This document shows, in pieces, positions 13,242 to 21,545 of a stretch of DNA of 64,000 bases. The notes under the pieces are model-generated. The model searched no databases. It was not told where the DNA came from and worked only from the letters and a program-made list of their open reading frames with translations. The stretch comes from Nonomuraea fuscirosea (GTDB lineage: Bacteria; Actinomycetota; Actinomycetes; Streptosporangiales; Streptosporangiaceae), in NCBI RefSeq assembly GCF_003001935.1, contig NZ_PVNG01000028.1:107636-171635 (forward strand). The letters are read 5' to 3'. The stretch's first letter is position 1. Each line of letters opens with the position of its first letter. The translations under genes and the position numbers were made by a program.

Positions 13242-13972
13242 CGGGGACTCCAATCCGGATCCTTCGCGAGCAGGACCCGCAGTTTCGCGAAGCACCGGCC
13301 GCGCGTGGGCCCGATGCTGCCCAGCGGCATGTCCAGCGCGGCGGCCACCGCGTCGTAGTGCGGGCGCGGCACGAAGGCGACGATCCTGAGCAGCTCCGCG
13401 CACCTCTTCGGCAGGCTCTCGACCGCCTGCCAGAGCGCCCGGCGCCGCTCGTCGTCCACGAGCAGCTCGTCGGGGGTCAGCACGCCGTCGGGCAGGTCGT
13501 CGAACACGTCGTCGCCGGGCAGGTCGTCCTTGCGGGAGGCGGCGCCGGCCCGCCACGCCTCGCGCCGGGCCGTGGTGACCAGCCATTCGATGAGCGCGCC
13601 CGGCGCGGCGATGGTGTCCAGGCGGCGCAGCAGGATGAGCCAGGTCGTCTGGACGACGTCCTCGGCGGCCTGCCGGGTGAGGCCCTGGCTCCGCGCGGTG
13701 TGCCAGAGCACGGGCGTGAGCTCGGCCACGATGGCGTCGAGCGCGGCGCTGTCGCCCTGCCTGGCCGCCACCAGCCACTCGGCGAGCCGGGCGCGCCGCT
13801 CGGCCCCGGCGGCGGAGACACGGGAGCCGGCGGCGCGGGAGCCGCCGGCGGGGGCCCCGCCAGCGCGGGAGCCGGCGGTGGGAGCGGCGGCAGCACGGGA
13901 ACCGGCAGCGGAGGCCGCGGCGGCGCGGGAGCCGGCGGTGGGGGCGTGGTCTGTCGCGGGGTCGCCGGCCAT
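13238..13972 (-). CDS. ECF-like sigma-70 family RNA polymerase sigma factor
   Basis: 244 residues, ATG at 13972 overlapping the protease stop by one base (TGATG). The first ~45 residues are a low-complexity Ala/Gly/Ser/Arg tail of repeated AGSRAAAAPT-like units. Region 2 follows (LDAIVAELTPVLWHTARSQG, EDVVQTTWLILLRRLD), then a linker (LPGDDVFDDLPDGVLTPDELL) and region 4 (LPKRCAELLRIVAFVP, VAAALDMPLGSIGPTRGRCFAKLRVLL). No anti-sigma factor with a zinc motif or TM helix is adjacent, so control probably comes from the operon partners. Translational coupling to both neighbours suggests fixed stoichiometry. Confidence 0.88.
   Translation of the reverse strand: MAGDPATDHAPTAGSRAAAASAAGSRAAAAPTAGSRAGGAPAGGSRAAGSRVSAAGAERRARLAEWLVAARQGDSAALDAIVAELTPVLWHTARSQGLTRQAAEDVVQTTWLILLRRLDTIAAPGALIEWLVTTARREAWRAGAASRKDDLPGDDVFDDLPDGVLTPDELLVDDERRRALWQAVESLPKRCAELLRIVAFVPRPHYDAVAAALDMPLGSIGPTRGRCFAKLRVLLAKDPDWSPR
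13800..13965 (-). repeat. GC-rich coding repeats in sigma-factor N-terminal tail
   Basis: Imperfect 15-30 bp units built around GCGGGAGCCGGCGG encode the AGSR-rich N-terminal extension. They vary in length and would be a slippage hot spot. Sigma region 2 begins after them, so the tail is probably disordered. Confidence 0.6.
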
Positions 13973-15576
13973 CAGATGCGCACGACTTCCGGCCGGGCCA
14001 CCTTGTCCTCGATCATCCGGTCGATGACGGCCCTGGCCCGCTCGACGGGATCGACGCCCACCTGCCCGATGGTCCTGGTCAGCTCGGCGGCGATGACGCC
14101 CGCGACGATCGGGGCGGCGAACGAGGTGCCGCTCCAGCCGCAGAACGGCCCCACGGCGTCGCAGTCGAGCGAGGCCCGCTCCCCCGTGGCGAGCAGCGCG
14201 CTCTGGGCGCCGCCGAACTGGGGCGGGAAGGTGCTGACGACCATCGCGCCGGGGGCGCGCCAGCGTACGGCCGGATGGTCGTTGCTGAAGATGGCGATCG
14301 TGCCGTCGGGGTTCTTGGCGGCCACGCCGAGCATGGGCGCGACCGGCGGGCCCGGCACGGCCGTCTCGGAGAGGGCGGCGAGGTAGAACGGCCGGGTGGT
14401 GGCGTAGTTGCCGGCCGCGTTGACCACGATGACGCCGCGCGCCCGCAGCTGGTTGACCTTGTCGAACAGCGCCTGCATCGCCGCGTCGCCGGTCTCGGCG
14501 AACCCGCCGAAGGAGCAGCACAGCACGTCGATGTTCCGGCCCTCGTCCATCAGCGCGAGCAGGCGGTCGAGCGCCGCGTGCACGGCCTCCTCCGGCACCA
14601 CGCCGTCGCTGTGCATGACCTTGTACGAAAGGACGCGGGCGTCCGGCGCGATCTGGGCGATGAGGCCGGCCAGCATGAGGCCGTGGCCGGTGTGCGAGTT
14701 GAGCGTGCCGATCAGCGGGTTGGGCAGGTGGCCGAGGTCCTCGTAGCCGACGAGCCTGGCGATGTCGCGGCCCGCGTAGGCGGGGTGGGTGTCCTCGATG
14801 AGCTGCTGCCCGTCCGGGTCGACGGTGAGGAACGCGTCGGGGTCGGTGACCGGCAGGAACCAGGGGTGCGCGGCCACGCCGGTGTCGAGGGTGACCACGG
14901 TGATCCTGCGCCCGCCGAGCTCTTCGAGCGTGCGGCGGCGCGGCGGCCCGGCGACCACGGTCAGGGGGACGCGGCCGTATCCGGGGCGTGCCCCCGTGCC
15001 CGGCTCGTCGGTGACGGCGTGGCCGCTGGTGGCGGGCTCGCCGCCGAGGCCGAGCGAGCCGATCCCGCTCGTGGCCGAGCCGACGAACAGGTGGTCGAGC
15101 GAGATCTGGGCGACGCCGTCCCTGATGGCCTGGTCGGTGCCGGACTCCGCGGCGAGCCGCCTGCGCACGGCCCTGAGCGCGGGCCAGGCGTCCGCCACGA
15201 CGTCCCGGCGGTCCGGGGCGATCTCCAGGACGGCGGGCATCCAGACGGTCCCGGCGCCGAGGTCCCGGTCGCGGGCGCGGTCGATGCTGGCCCGCGACAG
15301 TCTCAGCCCGACCTCGTCCAGTGCCCCGTCGATCCAGTCGGTGAGCTCGTCGTTGCGGAGCAGCTGACCGGGGATCAGCAGCACGTCCGTGCGGTAGACG
15401 GTGGAGTCGGGACGGGTCTCGCCCGGGTCCAGGCCGACGGCCCACGGGTCGAGCACCTTGGCGCCGTGCCGGTCGAGGATCTCGCGGGGAAGGTTGACGC
15501 CCTGCCAGGACGGCCCGAAGGGCTCGCCCCCGCCGTGCCGGTAGGGCTCGGAGATGTAGTCGATGGTCAATTGCAC
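13972..15576 (-). CDS. S8 subtilisin-like serine protease, apparently cytosolic
   Basis: 534 residues, GTG start at 15576 with GGAGG just upstream. There is no signal peptide. The N-terminal ~225 residues are a non-catalytic domain of unknown fold (starts MQLTIDYISEPYRHGGG). The subtilisin core has Asp231 (TLDTGVA), His298 (GHGLMLAG), the oxyanion Asn in NAAGNYA and Ser485 (SGTSFAAP), so the triad is intact. It is the first gene of the operon S8 - sigma - 165-residue protein - CHAT. Two protease families flanking a sigma factor suggest a proteolytic cascade controlling transcription or cell death. The substrate and activating signal are unknown. Confidence 0.88.
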   Translation of the reverse strand: MQLTIDYISEPYRHGGGEPFGPSWQGVNLPREILDRHGAKVLDPWAVGLDPGETRPDSTVYRTDVLLIPGQLLRNDELTDWIDGALDEVGLRLSRASIDRARDRDLGAGTVWMPAVLEIAPDRRDVVADAWPALRAVRRRLAAESGTDQAIRDGVAQISLDHLFVGSATSGIGSLGLGGEPATSGHAVTDEPGTGARPGYGRVPLTVVAGPPRRRTLEELGGRRITVVTLDTGVAAHPWFLPVTDPDAFLTVDPDGQQLIEDTHPAYAGRDIARLVGYEDLGHLPNPLIGTLNSHTGHGLMLAGLIAQIAPDARVLSYKVMHSDGVVPEEAVHAALDRLLALMDEGRNIDVLCCSFGGFAETGDAAMQALFDKVNQLRARGVIVVNAAGNYATTRPFYLAALSETAVPGPPVAPMLGVAAKNPDGTIAIFSNDHPAVRWRAPGAMVVSTFPPQFGGAQSALLATGERASLDCDAVGPFCGWSGTSFAAPIVAGVIAAELTRTIGQVGVDPVERARAVIDRMIEDKVARPEVVRI

Positions 15577-15651
15577 CGCCTCCGTTCTGGCCTCTGTGGC
15601 GTACGAGAGCGGATCGGCGGCGGCGATACGCGGCGCCGGGTAACGGAAGCA

Positions 15652-16644
15652 TCACGATCCCGGCCCCCTGAGATCGTCGAGCGGGGGCCGCCGGGTGCCG
15701 TCGGTGAGGCGCCGGCCCCAGGCGCGCATGTAGGCGACGGCTTCCGGCGGGCCGTGGATCACGACGGGGGCCTCGATCGCGCCGATGCAGAAGGTGGCCC
15801 AGTCGAGGGAGTCGGTGGGGATCTCCACCCGGCACGAGGTGTCGTCGAGGGGTTCCACCGTGCCGTAGTGCGCGATCTCCTTCCGCACCCGTCCGGCCGG
15901 GGCCTGGACCGTGGCGCGGACGAGATACCTGGTCGGCGTCGCCCTGATCCGGGCGCGCACGTACGCGACGGGATCGTCGCCGGGCAGCGGGCGGCGGGCG
16001 AACGTCGTGCCGGTGCGGCTCACGTCGCCGACGCGGTCGACGCGGAAGGTGCGCCAGCCGGCCCGGTCGAGGTCCCAGGCGAGCAGGTACAGGCGGCCGT
16101 CGACGCGGACGACGTGGTGCGGGCAGACCGTCCTGGCCGCGGTCCCGCCGGTGCGGGTGCGGTAGGCGAACTCCACCGTCTCCGCGTCGCGGCAGGCCAG
16201 GGCGAGCGTGGTCAGCGAGGCGACATCGGCGCCGCCCGCGCGCGCCTCGGGGTTCCGTGCCGGGACGGCGACGGCGCGCAGGCTGTCGATGCGGCGCCGG
16301 ATCCGTACGGGAAGCACCTGGACGATCTTGGCCATGGCGCTCAGCGCGGCGTCGGCCGACGCGGGGAAGGGCCCGGAGGTGATCACCTGCAGCCCCATGA
16401 CGATGGCGGCGGCCTCGTCCTCGCTGACGACCAGCGGCGGGAGCGAGGCGCCCGGGCTGAGCTGGTAGCCGCCGCCGGTGCCGCGCGTGGCGGTGATCGG
16501 ATAGCCGAGCTCCTGGAGGCTGTCGATGTCGCGGCGGAGCGTGCGCTGGCTGACGCCGAGGCGGCGCGCGAGCTCAGGGCTGGGCCAGTGGCGCCGGTTC
16601 TGCAGCAGGCCGAGGAGTTCGAGGGCGCGGGTGCCGGTCGACAT
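15652..16644 (-). CDS. HTH-WYL (YafY-type) transcriptional regulator
   Basis: 330 residues, ATG at 16644. The N-terminal winged HTH of HTH_11/DeoR type has LARRLGVSQRTLRRDIDSL (about 23-42). A WYL domain (about 145-215) and a C-terminal WCX segment (about 225-320) follow. WYL regulators bind nucleic acid or nucleotide ligands. It is divergent from a DrrAB-like exporter and probably controls it. The 89-bp shared promoter includes the AT-rich core CATATAG flanked by directly repeated GCGG (16667-16682), a plausible operator/-10 region. Confidence 0.85.
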   Translation of the reverse strand: MSTGTRALELLGLLQNRRHWPSPELARRLGVSQRTLRRDIDSLQELGYPITATRGTGGGYQLSPGASLPPLVVSEDEAAAIVMGLQVITSGPFPASADAALSAMAKIVQVLPVRIRRRIDSLRAVAVPARNPEARAGGADVASLTTLALACRDAETVEFAYRTRTGGTAARTVCPHHVVRVDGRLYLLAWDLDRAGWRTFRVDRVGDVSRTGTTFARRPLPGDDPVAYVRARIRATPTRYLVRATVQAPAGRVRKEIAHYGTVEPLDDTSCRVEIPTDSLDWATFCIGAIEAPVVIHGPPEAVAYMRAWGRRLTDGTRRPPLDDLRGPGS

Positions 16645-16733
16645 GCGCCCAATCTAGATCCCCTTGCGGACATATAGCGGCCACAAGCCCGCCGAGGATG
16701 GGAGCCGCCACCGACAACGGAAGCGGAGCGTAC

Positions 16734-17864
16734 ATGATCAGCACTTCCCATCTCTCCCGGACCTTCCGGGCCCCCGGCGGCGAGGAGGTCCGCGCCGTCC
16801 GGGGCATCGACCTCTCCGTGGCGCGCGAGGAGACGGTCGCCGTCCTCGGCCCCAACGGCGCGGGCAAGAGCACGCTCATGCGGATGCTCTCGACGCTGCT
16901 CCCGCCCACGGGCGGGACCGCGCGCGTCGCCGGCTTCGACGTACGGACCCAGGCGCCGCAGGTGCGCGAGCGCATCGGCTACGTCGGCCAGGGCCACGGC
17001 GCCGGGCACGCCCAGCGGGCCGTGGACGAGGTCGTCACCCAGGGCCGCATCCACGGCCTCGACCGGGCCGCGGCCCGCGCCAGAGCCGCCGAACTGCTCG
17101 CGGCGCTCGGCCTGGAACGGCTGGCGCGGCGCAGGACGCAGGCGATGAGCGGCGGTCAGCGGCGCCGCCTCGACCTGGCGATCGGGCTGGTGCACCTCCC
17201 GGAGCTGCTGTTCCTGGACGAGCCGACGACGGGCCTCGACCCGCAGAACCGCGACAACCTCTGGGAGCACATCATCGGGATGCGGCGCCGCGGCGGCACG
17301 ACCGTCGTCTTCAGCACCCACTACCTGGAGGAGGCCGATCGGCGGGCGGATCGGATCGTCGTCGTCGATCACGGGCGGGTCATCGCCGACGGCACGCCGG
17401 CCCAGCTCAAACAGCGTCACGCCGGGGACCGGCTGACCCTGGAGACCGCCGATCCCGCCTCCGCCGAGCGCCTGCGCGGGCTCGTCGCGGCGATGGACGG
17501 CGTCGGGACGGTGACCCGGCGGGGCGCCGTGGTCACCGGACGGGCCGCCGACGGCCGCGCGGCGCTGCCGAGCGCGATCGTCGCCGCCCGGGACCAGGGG
17601 ATCACGGTGGTCGCGGCCGACACCCGGCTTCCCACGCTCGACGACGTGTTCCTCGAACTCACCGGCCGGAGCCTGCGCGACGTCGGCGAAGACCCGGCCA
17701 CCGGCGCCGAGGAGCGCGGAGGTCCCGTCACCGGCGTCAAGGACCGCGAAGGACCGACCACCTGCGCCGAAGACCGCGAAGGACCGACCACCTGCGCGGA
17801 AGACCGCGGGGGGCCGGCCACCGGCGTCGAGGGCGGCGACCGGGTCCCCGGGCAGGCCGCGTGA
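16734..17864 (+). CDS. ABC transporter ATP-binding subunit (DrrA-like)
   Basis: 376 residues from the ATG at 16734, chosen because AGCGGAG lies 5-6 nt upstream; an ATG at 16698 gives 12 extra residues without a good ribosome site. Walker A is GPNGAGKST, the signature LSGGQ is read as MSGGQRRRLDLA, Walker B is LLFLDEPTTGLD, and the switch His is in STHYLEEAD. The C-terminal DrrA-type domain follows, then an unusual tail of four 10-residue repeats. It probably energises an ABC-2 drug or lipid exporter with the next gene, which it overlaps (GTGA). Confidence 0.9.
   Translation: MISTSHLSRTFRAPGGEEVRAVRGIDLSVAREETVAVLGPNGAGKSTLMRMLSTLLPPTGGTARVAGFDVRTQAPQVRERIGYVGQGHGAGHAQRAVDEVVTQGRIHGLDRAAARARAAELLAALGLERLARRRTQAMSGGQRRRLDLAIGLVHLPELLFLDEPTTGLDPQNRDNLWEHIIGMRRRGGTTVVFSTHYLEEADRRADRIVVVDHGRVIADGTPAQLKQRHAGDRLTLETADPASAERLRGLVAAMDGVGTVTRRGAVVTGRAADGRAALPSAIVAARDQGITVVAADTRLPTLDDVFLELTGRSLRDVGEDPATGAEERGGPVTGVKDREGPTTCAEDREGPTTCAEDRGGPATGVEGGDRVPGQAA
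17712..17831 (+). repeat. Four in-frame 30-bp repeats in the ABC ATPase tail
   Basis: Units at 17712, 17742, 17772 and 17802 encode ERGGPVTGVK, DREGPTTCAE, DREGPTTCAE and DRGGPATGVE. The two central copies are almost identical in DNA. They lie after the conserved C-terminal domain and look like a recent expansion. Confidence 0.85.
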
Positions 17865-18643
17865 GCGCCGTCAGCCCACCGCGCCGACGTGGTCTCGCCG
17901 GCGACGTCCTCATCGTGACGACCCGCGAGCTGCGTCCCGTGGCCGCGGACCCGTTCTCCCTGGTCGTCGGGCTGATCCAGCCGCTGTTCTTCCTGCTCCT
18001 CTTCGGGCCGCTGGTCGTGTCCGGCACGACGCCGGGGACCGCGCACCCGTGGGCGTGGTTCGTCCCGGGGATCCTCGTGATGATCTCGCTCTTCGGCACG
18101 GCGGGGACCGGATCGAACCTCCAGTACGACCTCCAGGACGGCTCGCACGAACGCCTCCTGGTCACGCCGCTGGCGCGCTCGTCGCTGTTCGTCGGCCGCG
18201 CGCTCAAGGAGTTCGTGCCGCTCGTCGTCCAGGCCGTCGTGGTCGTCCTGGTCATGGTCCCGTTCGGGTTCCGCCCCCACGCCGGCGGCGGCGTCCTCGG
18301 ACTGCTGCTCCTGGGCGTGCTCGGCGTCGGGATCGGGTCGCTCAGCTACGCGCTGGCCATCGCCGTACGCGAGCAGGACTGGATGTTCTGGACCGTGCAC
18401 CAGACGGTGCTCTTCCCGCTGATGATCCTGTCCGGGATGCTGCTCCCCCTCGACGAGGGGCCGGCCTGGATGCGCGTCCTCGCCCGGTTCAACCCGCTCA
18501 CCCACGTCGTCGAGGCCGAACGCGACCTCTTCGCCGGACGGATCACGACCCCCGAGGTCGGCTACGGATTCCTCGCCGCCGGCACGACCGCCGTCCTCGG
18601 CTTCCTCCTCGGGCTGCGCGCCCTGCGCGCCGCCACGCATTGA
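17861..18643 (+). CDS. ABC-2 type transporter permease (DrrB-like)
   Basis: 260 residues. GTG at 17861 overlaps the ATPase stop. About six TM helices, with the family stretch LPLMILSGMLLPLDEGPAWM-like loop and FNPLTHVVEAERDLFAG near the C terminus, typical of DrrB/ABC2_membrane. It forms an exporter with the upstream ATPase; the substrate cannot be told. Confidence 0.88.
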   Translation: MSAVSPPRRRGLAGDVLIVTTRELRPVAADPFSLVVGLIQPLFFLLLFGPLVVSGTTPGTAHPWAWFVPGILVMISLFGTAGTGSNLQYDLQDGSHERLLVTPLARSSLFVGRALKEFVPLVVQAVVVVLVMVPFGFRPHAGGGVLGLLLLGVLGVGIGSLSYALAIAVREQDWMFWTVHQTVLFPLMILSGMLLPLDEGPAWMRVLARFNPLTHVVEAERDLFAGRITTPEVGYGFLAAGTTAVLGFLLGLRALRAATH

Positions 18644-18671
18644 TCACCCCCGTACGAAAGGACCCACGCAC

Positions 18672-19490
18672 ATGCGCATTCTCGTCACCGGAGCGACCGG
18701 CCAGGTCGGGCGGCACCTCGTCACGCGACTCCACCAGGACGGGCACCACGTCCGCGCGCTCTCCCGCACCCCCGCCAAGGCCGATCTCCCGGCCGGCGTC
18801 GAGGTGGTGGCCGGTGAGCTCGCCGACGCCGCCACGCTCGGAGCGGCGTTCGACGGGGTCGAGGCGGTGCACCTGATCACCTTCGGCGGCGACCAGGACC
18901 TGACCAACGGCTCCGAGCTCATCGACCTCGCCGCCCGCCACGGCGTCATCCGGGCCACGGTCCTCGGCGGCTGGTCGCCGACCAGCGTCGAGAGCGCCCT
19001 GGAGGCCGGCCCGATCCCCTGGACCCTGCTGCGGCCGGTGGAGTTCATGGCCAACGCGCTCGAATGGGCCGACGAGATCCGTTCCCAGGGCAGCGCGTCC
19101 ATGTTCGCCGGCTTCCCCAGCGCGATGGTGCACGAGGCAGACATCGCCGCCGTGGCCGCCACCGCGCTCACCCATGAGGGCCACGAGGGACGGAGCTACC
19201 CGCTCACCGGGCCGGAGGCCCTCACCCCGGCGGAACGCGTCCGGATCATCGCCGAGGCCACCGGGCAGGAGATCGCATTCGTGCAGCTCGACGAGAAGGC
19301 GGAGCGCGCCCGGCTGCGCGGCTACGGATACGACGAGGACTATGTGGAGTTCGGCATCCAGCTGGCCACGAGCCCGCCCGAGGCCGCCGGCGTGGTCCTG
19401 CCCACCGTCGAGGACGTCACCGGCACACCCGCGCGAACCTTCGCCCAGTGGGCACGGGAACACGCCGACCGATTCCGCGCCACCCCCTGA
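18672..19490 (+). CDS. NmrA-like NAD(P)-binding protein
   Basis: 272 residues, ATG at 18672 with GAAAGGA 8 nt upstream. The N-terminal Rossmann motif is TGATGQVGRHLVTRL. It is an atypical SDR lacking a clear YxxxK pair; the middle contains LRPVEFMANALEW and HEADIAAVAATAL, standard for NmrA/quinone-reductase-2-like sensors or epimerase-like reductases. It lies 28 nt after the DrrB-like permease and is probably in the WYL-controlled operon. Confidence 0.85.
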   Translation: MRILVTGATGQVGRHLVTRLHQDGHHVRALSRTPAKADLPAGVEVVAGELADAATLGAAFDGVEAVHLITFGGDQDLTNGSELIDLAARHGVIRATVLGGWSPTSVESALEAGPIPWTLLRPVEFMANALEWADEIRSQGSASMFAGFPSAMVHEADIAAVAATALTHEGHEGRSYPLTGPEALTPAERVRIIAEATGQEIAFVQLDEKAERARLRGYGYDEDYVEFGIQLATSPPEAAGVVLPTVEDVTGTPARTFAQWAREHADRFRATP

Positions 19491-19560
19491 CCGCCGCCGG
19501 CCCGATGCCGGTCCCGTGCCGTCCTCCGACCGCCGCCGGAGCCGCGATCCTGGCGGCGGA

Positions 19561-20307
19561 TCATCCCCGGGAGCCGGCCAGCGGGTCGACGCCGCGCAGC
19601 ATCATCCCCTGCCCGCGTGAGCGGTGCACGTCGTCGGCGGGCAGGTCCTCGGGGTCGCGGAACTGCACCAGCAGCGTCGTACGGGCCTCGTCCGACCGGT
19701 TCACCCCCGACCCGTGCACGGTCAGGTAGTCGAGGAACAGCACGTCACCCGCCCGCGCCTCGACCGGCACCGCCTCCTCCAGCGGCCAGCTCGACGGAGG
19801 CAGGTGCCAGCCGCCCTCCTCGACGTGCGGCAGCGGGCCCTGCCGGTGGCTGCCCGGCACGACGCGTACGCAGCCCTTCTCCTCGGGCGCGTCGTCGAAG
19901 TGGAAGATGGCCGCGCCGACCGTGTGCCGGGTGTGCGGGAAGTGGGCGGCGTCCTGGTGCATCGGGAACGGCGAGCCCTTCTCCGCCGGCTTGACGAAGA
20001 TCTTGGTGTGGTGGAGCTGGACGTTGCCCGATCCGATCAGCTCCGCCGCCACGTCGGTGAAGCGCGGGTCGACGATGAGCCGGGCGAACGCGGCCGAGTA
20101 GAACTGGGCGTCGTGGCAGTGCCGCAGCTCGGTGCCGCCGCCGGCGATCCGCCGCGCGCTGCCCCAGGTGGGGTCGGAGGGGCGCAGCCGCGCCAGGAGC
20201 GCGTGACACTCCTCGCGGTAGGCCCTTGCCTCATCGGCGCTGATCAGCCCCCTGACCAGCGCGTAGCCGTTGTCCCGGTAGAACCGTGCTGGGGAGATCT
20301 CGTTCAT
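19561..20307 (-). CDS. Phytanoyl-CoA dioxygenase (PhyH) family protein
   Basis: 248 residues from ATG 20307, which follows GGAGGG; a longer frame to 20358 has no better start. It is an Fe(II)/2-oxoglutarate double-stranded beta-helix enzyme: H117-x-D119 (MHQDAAHF), distal His198 (TVHGSGVN) and the 2-oxoglutarate Arg in ARTTLLVQFR. It hydroxylates small substrates. It is divergent from an aldo/keto reductase, suggesting shared sugar or secondary metabolism. The substrate is not identifiable. Confidence 0.87.
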   Translation of the reverse strand: MNEISPARFYRDNGYALVRGLISADEARAYREECHALLARLRPSDPTWGSARRIAGGGTELRHCHDAQFYSAAFARLIVDPRFTDVAAELIGSGNVQLHHTKIFVKPAEKGSPFPMHQDAAHFPHTRHTVGAAIFHFDDAPEEKGCVRVVPGSHRQGPLPHVEEGGWHLPPSSWPLEEAVPVEARAGDVLFLDYLTVHGSGVNRSDEARTTLLVQFRDPEDLPADDVHRSRGQGMMLRGVDPLAGSRG

Positions 20308-20410
20308 GCAGCCCTCCAGTCCATCCATGGTCATGCCCACTGCAGGCCGCCGGCCCACTTCGTACCGGTCTGTGCCGGGGACCGGCCGCCCGGAAGGAGG
20401 AAGAAGATGA

Positions 20411-20436
20411 TTGACTGTGCTCCGTAAAACGTTTCA
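20411..20436 (+). promoter_or_regulatory. Candidate promoter with LacI-type operator
   Basis: TTGACT (20411-20416) is followed 17 nt later by TCATTG, a poor -10. The near-palindrome AAAACGTTTC (20426-20435), centred on CG as in LacI/GalR operators, lies in the spacer. It is 28-39 bp upstream of the aldo/keto reductase start, so a repressor here would block RNA polymerase. An excellent Shine-Dalgarno (GGAAGGAGG, 20392-20400) precedes a six-codon ORF at 20407-20427 that overlaps the promoter. Confidence 0.45.
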
Positions 20437-20463
20437 TTGCGATCTTTGCGGAAGGTCACCCCC

Positions 20464-21438
20464 GTGGACTACGAACGCCAGCCGTACCGGAGGTGCGGCC
20501 GCAGCGGACTGCTCCTCCCCGCCGTCTCGCTCGGCCTGTGGCACAACTTCGGCGAGGCCAAGCCGCTCGAGAGCCAGCGCGCGATCCTGCACAAGGCGCT
20601 CGATCTCGGCATCACCCACTTCGACATCGCCGACCGGTACGGCCCGCCGATCGGCGCCGCCGAGACCGCGTTCGGGCAGCTCTTCCCGCGGTCGCTGCGC
20701 GACGAGGCCGTGGTGACCACCAAGGGCAGCAACCCCATGTGGGACGGCCCGTACGGCAAGGGCAACTCGCGCAAGCACCTGCTGGCCACGCTGGACCGCT
20801 CGCTGGCCCGGCTCGGCCTCGACTACGTGGACGTCTTCTACCTGCATCGCGACGACGAGGAGACCCCGCTGGAGGAGCAGGTCGCCACGCTCGACCACAT
20901 GGTCCGCACCGGCCGCGTCCTCTACGTCGGCGTCTCCAACTTCTCCCCCGAGCGCACCGCCGAGGCCGCCCGCCTGCTGCGCGGGCTCGGCACGCCGCTC
21001 CTGGTGCACCAGCCGTCGTACTCGCTGCTGAACCGGGGCATCGAGGACGCGCTGCTGGGCGTGCTCGAACAGGAGGGCATGGGCTGCGTGGTGTACTCGC
21101 CGCTGGCGCAGGGCCTGCTCACCGACCGTTACCTGAACGGCATCCCGGCCGACTCGCGCGCCGCCGAGGGCCGCTTCCTGACGCCGGACCGGGTGACGCC
21201 GCAGGTGCTGACGTTCGTCCGGGCGCTGGCCGACCTGGCGAGCGCGCGCGGGCAGACGGTGGCCCAGCTCGCGCTGGCGTGGGCGCTGCGCGACCCGCGG
21301 ATCACCTCGGTGCTGGTGGGGGCCTCCAGCCCCGAGCAGCTGGAGGCGAACGTGGCCGCGGTGGACCGGCTCGACTTCACCGACGACGAACTGGCCACCA
21401 TCGAGCGGGCCGCGAAGGAGTCGGGCGTCGAGTCCTGA
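20464..21438 (+). CDS. Aldo/keto reductase (L-glyceraldehyde 3-phosphate reductase-like)
   Basis: 324 residues. GTG at 20464 is chosen because GGAAGG lies 8 nt upstream; a TTG at 20437 is unsupported. It is a TIM-barrel AKR with catalytic Asp and Tyr in FDIADRYGPP, Lys in VTTKGS and His in FYLHRDD, and the NADPH-binding region LVGASSPEQLEANV. LGLWHNFG and the YGPP loop match the YghZ/Gpr group that detoxifies methylglyoxal and L-glyceraldehyde 3-phosphate. Carbon-source control is suggested by the LacI-like operator. Confidence 0.88.
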   Translation: MDYERQPYRRCGRSGLLLPAVSLGLWHNFGEAKPLESQRAILHKALDLGITHFDIADRYGPPIGAAETAFGQLFPRSLRDEAVVTTKGSNPMWDGPYGKGNSRKHLLATLDRSLARLGLDYVDVFYLHRDDEETPLEEQVATLDHMVRTGRVLYVGVSNFSPERTAEAARLLRGLGTPLLVHQPSYSLLNRGIEDALLGVLEQEGMGCVVYSPLAQGLLTDRYLNGIPADSRAAEGRFLTPDRVTPQVLTFVRALADLASARGQTVAQLALAWALRDPRITSVLVGASSPEQLEANVAAVDRLDFTDDELATIERAAKESGVES

Positions 21439-21463
21439 CCCGACGGGGGTGACCGAAGTATCG

Positions 21464-21491
21464 GGGCGGTACATCGATCGATGTACCGCCC
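21464..21491. promoter_or_regulatory. Perfect 28-bp palindrome downstream of AKR / upstream of DUF418 gene
   Basis: The left arm GGGCGGTACATCGA (21464-21477) is followed immediately by its exact reverse complement (21478-21491). It has no loop and no U-tract, so it fits a dimeric repressor operator better than a hairpin terminator. It is 55 bp upstream of the DUF418 start and 25 bp after the AKR stop, so it could serve either role. Confidence 0.6.
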
Positions 21492-21545
21492 ATTTCGCTC
21501 CTGGGGACGATCAGAACGGGCCCGCGCGCCAGCACGCTTGAGGGT

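Noticed and set aside
10104..15651. Shared promoter motif (GTAAC-like) for the new sigma factor upstream of S8 and RyR genes
   Set aside because: The bases occur on opposite strands with different spacing, so it is not a consistent promoter.
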